From Bdellovibrio sp. (GTDB lineage: Bacteria; Bdellovibrionota; Bdellovibrionia; Bdellovibrionales; Bdellovibrionaceae), in NCBI GenBank assembly GCA_003176075.1, contig PSRN01000107.1:1-11762 (forward strand): a stretch of DNA of 11,762 bases, written 5' to 3'. The translations under genes were made by a program, and so were the position numbers. The notes under the pieces were generated by a model, which did no database searches, was not told the DNA's origin, and was given only the letters and a program-made list of their open reading frames with translations. This document shows positions 6,404 through 11,762 of the stretch, in pieces (position 1 is the first letter of the stretch; every line of letters begins with the position of its first letter).

Positions 6404-6637
6404 GTGAATATTCTTTTTCTCACGATTCCGGTGACCCTGGCCCTGGTGGGCGGCTTTCTCGCCGCTTTTTTTTGGGCGACAAAATCAGGACAGTGGGACG
6501 ACCTGGACACGCCTTCGACAAAAATCTTGCGTGAAAGTCCAACGACTGAAGGGATTGAAGCGATTGAAACTGCTGAAGTGACTGGAGCGATCGAAACGAC
6601 AGGAAAAACCAAAAAGGCAGGAAAGGAAGACCCGTGA
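6404..6637 (+). CDS. ccoS: CcoS, cbb3 oxidase assembly protein
   Basis: This 77-residue protein starts with a single membrane helix (about 3-25), followed by FFWATKSGQWDDLDTPSTKIL. The family signature is F-F-W-A-x-x-S-G-Q-x-D-D-L-D-T-P. CcoS is known to be needed for insertion of haem and copper cofactors into CcoN. The GTG start at 6404 gives the usual MNILFL N-terminus. After residue 45 the protein carries an acidic, threonine-rich tail with an internal repeat (EAIET and GAIET) not normal for the family, which usually ends soon after DTP. It lies 18 bp downstream of ccoI and its stop overlaps the GTG start of ccoNO (GTGA at 6634-6637), so translation is probably coupled. Confidence 0.93.
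   Translation: MNILFLTIPVTLALVGGFLAAFFWATKSGQWDDLDTPSTKILRESPTTEGIEAIETAEVTGAIETTGKTKKAGKEDP
6557..6597 (+). repeat. 27-bp spaced repeat in the ccoS tail
   Basis: GAAGCGATTGAAAC at 6557-6570 recurs as GGAGCGATCGAAAC at 6584-6597, 27 bp apart and in frame. It encodes the repeated EAIET/GAIET in the CcoS tail, with related GAA/ACT-rich codons between. Confidence 0.6.
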
Positions 6638-8772
6638 CGGAAAACAATGATCTGTGGGAATCCTACGACGACGACATTGTCAGAAAATTTATCTTCGCAT
6701 GCCTTCTTTTCGGGGCCATCGCATTTCTGGCGGGCTTGCTGGCCGCTCTTCAAATGGCCTATTGGCCCTTCAATTCAAATTTGCCCTGGATCACCTTCGG
6801 CCGGCTTCGGCCCTTGCACACCAACGCGGCCATTTTTGCCTTTGCCGGCAACGCCATCTTCGCCGGCATCTACCACTCGACCCAAAGACTGCTGAAAACA
6901 AGAATGTTCTCCGATGTTCTTAGCAATATTCACTTTTGGGGCTGGCAGCTGATCATTCTTTCCGCCGCCGTCACCCTCCCCCTCGGCTACTCCCACGGCA
7001 AGGAGTACGCCGAACTGGAATGGCCCATCGATATCGCCATCACCGTCGTTTGGGTTGTCTTCGCGGTGAATTTTTTCGGGACAATTGCCATCCGCAAACA
7101 GCGCCATTTGTACGTGGCTCTGTGGTTTTATATCGCCACGATTATCACCGTTGCCGTCTTGCACATCTTCAACTCGATCGAGTTGCCGGTGAGCTTCATG
7201 AAAAGTTATCCGGTCTACGCCGGCATTCAAGATGCCCTGGTTCAGTGGTGGTATGGCCATAACGCGGTGGCGTTTTTTCTGACGACGCCTTTTCTCGGCC
7301 TGATGTATTACTATCTTCCAAAAGCCGCCAACCGGCCGATTTATTCCTATCGTTTGTCGATCGTCCACTTTTGGGCCCTTATTTTTCTCTACATTTGGGC
7401 TGGCCCGCACCACTTGCTTTATTCTTCATTGCCGGAATGGGCGCAAACCCTGGGAATGGTTTTTAGCGTGATGCTGTGGGCCCCCTCTTGGGGAGGAATG
7501 ATCAACGGACTGTTGACGCTGCGGGGGTCCTGGGATCTGCTGCGCACCGATCCGATCATCAAGTTCCTGGTGGCGGGAATCACCTTTTATGGCATGGCCA
7601 CCTTTGAAGGGCCGCTGCTTTCCATCAAGTCCGTCAATGCTCTGGCTCATTTCACGGACTGGATTATCGGCCATGTTCACGGCGGCGCACTGGGATGGAA
7701 CGGCCTGCTGACCTTCGCGATCATTTACTATCTCGTCCCGAAACTGTGGCGGACCGAACTCTACTCAAAGAAGCTCGCGACCACTCATTTCTGGTTCGCG
7801 ATTTTTGGAATCTTAATCTATTACGTGTCGATGACCTCGGCCGGCATCACGCAAGGGCTGATGTGGAGAGCCGTCGACCAGCAAGGCCGCCTGGTTTATC
7901 CTGATTTTGTCGAAACCGTTCTGCGGATCGTGCCTCTCTATTGGTTTCGCGTGCTGGGCGGAACTCTCTTTATCGTCGGCTTCGCGATCATGCTCTACAA
8001 TTTGTTCATGACGCTGAAACGCGCCCCGCGCCCCGTTCCTGAACTGATCGGCGACATCCCTAAAAGCGCCGAATTGGGCACCGGACACCGGAAACTGGAG
8101 GGTCTGGCGACGGTTTTTTCAGTTCTCGCGTTTTTCGCCATCTTGGTGGGATCGGTCATTGAAATCCTGCCCACCCTCAACCTTGATAAATACCTGAACC
8201 CCACTTTGACTGTGAAACCGTACACTCCTTTGGAGCTCGCGGGTCGTGATATTTACGTGCGGGAGGGCTGCTACTACTGTCATTCGCAGCAGATCCGGCC
8301 CATGGTTTCCGAAGTGCTGCGCTACGGTCCCCCGTCCACGGTTGAGGAATCGATGTACGACCATCCTTTCCAGTGGGGTTCCAAAAGAACGGGACCGGAC
8401 ATCGCCCGCGTCGGCAAGAAATATCCCGATCTATGGCACTACCGCCATATGATGGATCCCCGCTCAGTCACGCCAAAATCGATTATGCCCAATTATCCCT
8501 GGCTGGCGGAGGACAACACGGACTTTTTGATTTTGCGGAAAAAACTTTCGGTCATGAGGGTGCTGGGCGTTCCCTACAGCGACGAGGAGCTCGCCAATGC
8601 CGATATTTTAGCGGAGAAACAAGCTCAGGAAATCGCGCAAAAACTTGCGGCCGACGGGGCTCCCGGCGGGTTGGAAAAAAAAGAAATCGTCGCGTTGATT
8701 TCATACTTGCAAGCCCTCGGGCAGAAAGGATCACCAAAGAATGAAACTCTCGGAAGCGTTCCGCAACTTTAG
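6634..8772 (+). CDS. ccoNO: CcoNO fusion: cbb3 oxidase catalytic subunit fused to mono-haem subunit
   Basis: This 712-residue protein joins CcoN (about 1-470, roughly twelve helices) to CcoO (about 485-705). In CcoN, H62 and H349 fit the low-spin haem b ligands and H347 the haem b3 ligand. H209 (WYGHN) with H259-H260 (GPHH) bind CuB, and Y253 six residues before H259 is the cross-linked tyrosine of cbb3 enzymes. CcoO has one membrane anchor (about 490-510), a c-type haem site C546-x-x-C549-H550 (GCYYCHSQQIRP) and the axial Met in SIMPNYPW at 618. It reduces O2 to water with proton pumping in the inner membrane, fed by cytochrome c through CcoP and CcoO. No stop or restart lies between the halves, so one polypeptide is predicted. 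The GTG start at 6634 overlaps ccoS; the 3' end overlaps ccoQ by 32 bp. Confidence 0.96.
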   Translation: MTENNDLWESYDDDIVRKFIFACLLFGAIAFLAGLLAALQMAYWPFNSNLPWITFGRLRPLHTNAAIFAFAGNAIFAGIYHSTQRLLKTRMFSDVLSNIHFWGWQLIILSAAVTLPLGYSHGKEYAELEWPIDIAITVVWVVFAVNFFGTIAIRKQRHLYVALWFYIATIITVAVLHIFNSIELPVSFMKSYPVYAGIQDALVQWWYGHNAVAFFLTTPFLGLMYYYLPKAANRPIYSYRLSIVHFWALIFLYIWAGPHHLLYSSLPEWAQTLGMVFSVMLWAPSWGGMINGLLTLRGSWDLLRTDPIIKFLVAGITFYGMATFEGPLLSIKSVNALAHFTDWIIGHVHGGALGWNGLLTFAIIYYLVPKLWRTELYSKKLATTHFWFAIFGILIYYVSMTSAGITQGLMWRAVDQQGRLVYPDFVETVLRIVPLYWFRVLGGTLFIVGFAIMLYNLFMTLKRAPRPVPELIGDIPKSAELGTGHRKLEGLATVFSVLAFFAILVGSVIEILPTLNLDKYLNPTLTVKPYTPLELAGRDIYVREGCYYCHSQQIRPMVSEVLRYGPPSTVEESMYDHPFQWGSKRTGPDIARVGKKYPDLWHYRHMMDPRSVTPKSIMPNYPWLAEDNTDFLILRKKLSVMRVLGVPYSDEELANADILAEKQAQEIAQKLAADGAPGGLEKKEIVALISYLQALGQKGSPKNETLGSVPQL

Positions 8773-8899
8773 TGATATTGAGATGGCGCTGGCGGGCCTG
8801 GGCATTTTCTTGCTCGTATTTTTGGGCATTCTTTTTTTCGCATGGTCGGCGCGCGACGAAGATCTTCGGAAACTGAGCCGATTTCCACTTGAGGATTGA
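8741..8899 (+). CDS. ccoQ: CcoQ-like small cbb3 oxidase subunit
   Basis: This 52-residue ORF has one membrane helix (about 15-36) and ends in RKLSRFPLED, like the conserved LPLEED-type end of CcoQ/FixQ. CcoQ stabilises the oxidase and its contact with CcoP. The ATG at 8741 lies inside the end of ccoNO (32-bp overlap), with AAAGGA about ten bases upstream. A second in-frame ATG at 8783 would give a shorter 38-residue protein without the overlap. It sits exactly where ccoQ is expected, between ccoNO and ccoP, and is followed by a 23-bp gap to ccoP. The family is weakly conserved, so the call rests on position, topology and the C-terminal motif. Confidence 0.8.
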   Translation: MKLSEAFRNFSDIEMALAGLGIFLLVFLGILFFAWSARDEDLRKLSRFPLED

Positions 8900-8922
8900 A
8901 TTGAGAAAATTAAGGAGATTCC

Positions 8923-9489
8923 ATGGGTCATGATGAAAATGACGGCATTCAAGAGCTTGATAATCCGCTCCCAGGTTGGTGGCTCGTCACCTTTTATGGA
9001 ACAATTATTTTCGCCTTTTTCTATTGGATTCACTACACCTTTACGAATGCTCCCGACTTGCAGGGGGAACTGAAACTGGCCATGGATGAGCTCGAACGGG
9101 TCAGGAAGAACAGCGGTGGGGATGCCGGGGGAGGTGGAAGCGGTGGCGCCCTTCCGGCGGAATCCGAAGAGCAGTTGGCCGCGCTCTTCGCGCCAGGGGA
9201 CAGGGCCGACCAAGGCAAAGTGGTTTTTGCCGCGAAGTGCGCCTCCTGCCATGGTCCGGAAGGCGCGGGACTGGTCGGGCCCAATTTGACGGACAAGTTT
9301 TGGATTCATGGCAAAGGTACAAGAAAAGATATTCTGGCGGTGATTTCGGGCGGCGTGAAGGACAAAGGCATGCCGGCTTGGAGCGAAATGCTGAGCAAGG
9401 AAGAGCTTTACTCTTCCGCGGCGTTTGTTTTCAGCATCAAAGGAAAGAATCTTCCTGGCAAGCCTCCTGAAGGCAATGAAGTTCCTTAA
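8923..9489 (+). CDS. ccoP: CcoP, mono-haem cytochrome c subunit of cbb3 oxidase
   Basis: This 188-residue protein has the CcoP N-terminal signature DGIQELDNPLPGWW and one membrane helix (about 20-40). A glycine-rich linker (65-75, GGDAGGGGSGG) leads to a single cytochrome c domain with C106-x-x-C109-H110 (CASCH) and axial M150 in GMPAW. It passes electrons to CcoO. Typical CcoP/FixP proteins are about 290-310 residues with two CxxCH haem domains; this one has only one and is correspondingly short, with no frameshift or second CxxCH in the downstream sequence. AAGGAG at 8912-8917 precedes the ATG. ccoG begins 14 bp before its stop. Confidence 0.94.
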   Translation: MGHDENDGIQELDNPLPGWWLVTFYGTIIFAFFYWIHYTFTNAPDLQGELKLAMDELERVRKNSGGDAGGGGSGGALPAESEEQLAALFAPGDRADQGKVVFAAKCASCHGPEGAGLVGPNLTDKFWIHGKGTRKDILAVISGGVKDKGMPAWSEMLSKEELYSSAAFVFSIKGKNLPGKPPEGNEVP

Positions 9490-10900
9490 AGAGGCTTTCT
9501 TGAAATCAGATCCGCAGCAAGCTTTTCGCGATAAGTTGTCGATGCTCGATGAAACCGGGCATCGCAACAAGATCTATCCTGCCAGGGTTTCCGGATTTTT
9601 TCGACGCTATCGCGATCTTACGCAGGTGTTCCTCATTCTGATTTTTCTCGCGCTCCCCTGGATGCGGGTGGGGGGAGCGCAAGCTGTTCTATTTGATTTG
9701 CCACGCCGGCAATTCGCGATTTTTGGTCTGACATTTTGGGCTCATGACGGTCCCTTGGTTTTTTTAGTCGCCGGATCGGCGGCGGTGTGCCTGTTTTTGA
9801 TGACCGCGATGCTGGGAAGGGTTTGGTGCGGCTGGGCTTGCCCGCAAACCGTTTTTTTGGACGGCGTTTTTCGCCGGATCGAGGGTTGGATTGAAGGCTC
9901 CCATTTGCAGCGGCGGGAACTGGATCGCCAGGGGCTGAGTTTTCAATATCTCCGGAAAAAGGGTTTCAAGTGGCTGTTATTTTTTGTTCTCTCTTCGCTT
10001 TTTGCGCACAGCTTTATCGCTTACTTCACCGGAGCGGACGAACTGCTGCGAATGATACGGGAGGATCCGGCCCAGAACATGACGCCTTTTTTGTTTGTCA
10101 CCATCATCTCGTTGCTGCTGACATTCAATTTTGGCTGGTTCCGGGAACAGCTCTGCATCGTTGTTTGCCCCTATGGCCGCTTTCAATCCGTGCTGTTAGA
10201 CCCCCACTCCATCACCGTCATGTATGACAGTGTCCGCGGTGAACCCCGCAAGGGAGTTGTTAAAACGGACGAAAAGCCCGGCGATTGCATCAGCTGCACC
10301 CGCTGCGTTCAGGTTTGTCCGACGGGGATCGATATCCGCAATGCCTCGGGCCAACTGGAGTGCATTGCCTGCACGGCCTGCATCGACGCCTGTGACGAAG
10401 TGATGAAGAAAATCAATAAGCCCGCCGGACTTATCCGCTACGGGTCGTGGTCGCAACAGCCCCTCAGCCAAACGTGGCGGCGCCCGCGGATTGTGACATA
10501 TTTCGTTGTTTTGGCGGGCTTCCTGGCGGCGCTGGTTTATAGCGTCGGCAGCAGAAAGGACCTGGACGCGCAGATTCTTCGCGCCAAAGAATCACCCTAC
10601 GTGGTGTTGCCTACGTCTCCAGGTGAAAAAAAGATTTTGAATCATTTCCACTTGCATTTGCACAATCAAACATCCGCTCCGACCCGCGTCCGGCTGAAAA
10701 TTCCTGACGAGTTCGTCCAGCGCGGGGTCACCCTGGGATCCCCTGGAACCGAATGGGACCTCGCCAGTCATGAGTTCAAGCAAATTCATTTTTTTGTGCT
10801 GGCGCCACCCCCGCTTTTTATCGGGACCGGAAATGTTCCTTTTTATTTTCTGGTGAATGACGAGCGATTGGAGGTCCAGCTTGTTGGACCAGCAAATTGA
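9476..10900 (+). CDS. ccoG: CcoG/RdxA/FixG-type ferredoxin-like membrane protein of cbb3 assembly
   Basis: This 474-residue protein starts at the ATG at 9476, inside the end of ccoP. A TTG at 9425 would add 17 residues without family similarity. It has membrane segments near 48-64, 91-111, 165-184, 202-219 and 341-356. Membrane-associated cysteine pairs lie in GRVWCGWACPQ (C118, C122) and QLCIVVCPYGRF (C227, C231). There are two 4Fe-4S motifs (C271, C274, C277, C281-P and C296, C299, C302, C306) and a C-terminal Ig-like periplasmic domain. Family members act as cupric reductases in cbb3 assembly (established for CcoG of Rhodobacter-type bacteria). All cysteines are present. In many operons ccoH follows ccoG; here the next gene is the SafE-like one, overlapping by up to 44 bp. 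Confidence 0.94.
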   Translation: MKFLKEAFLKSDPQQAFRDKLSMLDETGHRNKIYPARVSGFFRRYRDLTQVFLILIFLALPWMRVGGAQAVLFDLPRRQFAIFGLTFWAHDGPLVFLVAGSAAVCLFLMTAMLGRVWCGWACPQTVFLDGVFRRIEGWIEGSHLQRRELDRQGLSFQYLRKKGFKWLLFFVLSSLFAHSFIAYFTGADELLRMIREDPAQNMTPFLFVTIISLLLTFNFGWFREQLCIVVCPYGRFQSVLLDPHSITVMYDSVRGEPRKGVVKTDEKPGDCISCTRCVQVCPTGIDIRNASGQLECIACTACIDACDEVMKKINKPAGLIRYGSWSQQPLSQTWRRPRIVTYFVVLAGFLAALVYSVGSRKDLDAQILRAKESPYVVLPTSPGEKKILNHFHLHLHNQTSAPTRVRLKIPDEFVQRGVTLGSPGTEWDLASHEFKQIHFFVLAPPPLFIGTGNVPFYFLVNDERLEVQLVGPAN

Positions 10901-11582
10901 ATCGGGGATCCAGAGCTTGGGGGACCGGCCAATTGAATGGGGGGTCCAGAGCCTGTTGGACCAGCGAATTGAGTGGATGGTTCTCAGCTTTGTGTTCGCG
11001 GCCCTCGTCGGCAGCCTTCACTGCGCCGGCATGTGCGGCCCCCTGAGTTTACTGGCCGGCGGGCGATGGGGAAGCCTGCTTTACCAGTCCGGCAGGCTCC
11101 TCAGCTACATCACAATCGGCGCTGTCGCGGGGTCGATCGGGCAGCCGGTCTTTCAACTTTTTTCCGCACGCTTTCACATCGCTATCACCTTGACGATTTT
11201 TTTGGTCGGCCTGTCGCTTTGGTTTACCCTGACCTTCGCCGCCGCGGACACGCCCGCGCAAAGTCTGGTGGTCAACCTGTTCCGAAGGGTGCGCCAGGTA
11301 TTCCCGCCACTCGCCAGGTCGTTCGCACTGGGCTTTCTGACGGGATTTCTCCCTTGCGGTTGGCTGTGGACCTTTGTGGGTCTGGCGGCGGCCACCGGTT
11401 CACGGGTGAGCGGTATAACCATTTTATTTTGCCTTTGGCTCGGCAGTTCCCCTGCTCTTCTGTTGTTTCCGCAGCTGAGAACCTGGATTGGGCGCCATTC
11501 AATGTTGTGGTCAAAGCGCGTCATTATGTCAGTTCTTTTGCTCGCCTTTTTCTTCGGGTTGATGGCCCCTTATATTCACTAG
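10857..11582 (+). CDS. SafE/DsbD_2-type membrane protein of the cbb3 cluster
   Basis: This 241-residue protein has about six membrane helices (41-63, 75-97, 106-128, 155-178, 183-204, 221-240). Signatures are GSLHCAGMCGPL (H55, C56, C60) and GFLPCGWLW (C167), typical of the TauE/SafE-like DsbD_2 family often encoded at the end of cbb3 clusters. Its biochemical role is not firmly known; copper or thiol handling during oxidase assembly is an inference from context and the cysteine motifs. Relatives begin a few residues before the first helix, which corresponds to M41 (ATG at 10977). The longer form from ATG 10857 adds 40 residues that are almost wholly a 12-residue repeat and overlaps ccoG by 44 bp. 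Neither ATG has a strong ribosome binding site. I list the longest form; the shorter start at 10977 is at least as likely. Confidence 0.85.
   Translation: MTSDWRSSLLDQQIESGIQSLGDRPIEWGVQSLLDQRIEWMVLSFVFAALVGSLHCAGMCGPLSLLAGGRWGSLLYQSGRLLSYITIGAVAGSIGQPVFQLFSARFHIAITLTIFLVGLSLWFTLTFAAADTPAQSLVVNLFRRVRQVFPPLARSFALGFLTGFLPCGWLWTFVGLAAATGSRVSGITILFCLWLGSSPALLLFPQLRTWIGRHSMLWSKRVIMSVLLLAFFFGLMAPYIH
10881..10988 (+). repeat. Three 36-bp tandem repeats across the ccoG/SafE junction
   Basis: Units at 10881-10916, 10917-10952 and 10953-10988 share TTGGACC, AATTGA and TCCAGAGC blocks. Another partial copy (GATTGGAGGTCCAGC) lies just before at 10866-10880. In the SafE-like frame they read LLDQQIESGIQS, LGDRPIEWGVQS and LLDQRIEWMVLS. 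The third unit contains the probable original start codon. The array spans the end of ccoG, whose stop lies in unit 1. Confidence 0.85.
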
Positions 11583-11762
11583 GCATCCTCAATTTGGCCA
11601 TGCGAGCAGCCGAGCCAGAACTCGCAAGATTGCTCAAGCGCTCGAGTCGAAACGTCCCAATCTTTATCCCATATCGAAGAAAAATTACGTTGATGATGGT
11701 CTGATCTTTGCCCTAACGTTGAGGCGGAAGCTGAACGAAGATGTTCAGCGAAGACACCAAGA
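11583..11762. other. Unassigned right end of the window
   Basis: No gene, terminator or RNA is recognised in these 180 bp. A plus-strand frame stays open from about 11567 to the edge but lacks an ATG or GTG. A minus-strand frame is open from the edge to a stop at 11579-11581. A dyad GCTGAAC-GAAGAT-GTTCAGC lies at 11730-11749. No hairpin with a T-run follows the SafE-like gene, so the operon may continue past the window. Confidence 0.4.

Noticed and set aside
9425..9475. Upstream TTG start for ccoG
   Set aside because: The extra 17 residues are read from inside ccoP in another frame and do not resemble CcoG; ATG at 9476 gives a normal N-terminus.
11711..11762. CCCTAACGTTGAGG followed by a dyad, reminiscent of an integron attC site
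   Set aside because: Only one simple dyad is present, with no paired R and L boxes and no complementary GTTAG-type partner within the window.

Overview
The window is a bacterial chromosomal region at about 55-57 % GC (estimated by eye) built around a cbb3-type (high O2 affinity) cytochrome oxidase locus. The left edge carries the terminal part of an IS3-group insertion sequence. The fused ccoNO gene, the NtrC/sigma-54 regulator and the overall gene style suggest a Bdellovibrio-like or other delta-proteobacterial-type Gram-negative. CcoNO fusions also occur in Bacteroidota, so this placement is an inference with moderate confidence.

Layout: (1) 1-143 is the left end of an IS3-type element, with the start of its orfA on the minus strand. 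(2) 144-330 is intergenic and may hold a small relic of an ECF sigma factor. (3) 331-2266, minus strand, is an apparent two-gene unit: a soluble PAS histidine kinase with a polyglutamine tail, then an EI24/CysZ-like membrane protein. (4) 2409-3851, plus strand, is an NtrC-family sigma-54 response regulator transcribed divergently from the kinase. (5) 3852-3988 is a compact control region. It holds two copies of a 26-bp dyad repeat, a perfect 17-bp inverted repeat and a near-consensus sigma-54 promoter. (6) 3989-11582, plus strand, is a tightly packed operon: ccoI, ccoS, ccoNO (fusion), ccoQ, ccoP (mono-haem), ccoG and a SafE/DsbD_2-type membrane protein. (7) 11583-11762 shows no recognisable gene.

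How the parts fit: CcoNO, CcoQ and CcoP form the oxidase. CcoI exports copper for its CuB centre, CcoG is the ferredoxin-like membrane protein of cbb3 assembly, and CcoS is needed for cofactor insertion. The kinase PAS domain resembles the FAD-binding PAS of Aer and NifL, so it could sense redox or oxygen. It would phosphorylate the NtrC-type regulator, which could bind the two 26-bp sites about 117 and 84 bp upstream of the inferred transcription start and activate the sigma-54 promoter of ccoI. That would be a self-contained redox-to-oxidase circuit different from FNR or RegAB control. No ccoH/fixH is present in the cluster.

A second theme is recurrent short in-frame repeat expansion at protein tails and linkers: polyQ in the kinase, a 10-residue repeat in CcoI, a 9-residue repeat in CcoS, and a 12-residue (36-bp) repeat across the ccoG/SafE junction.
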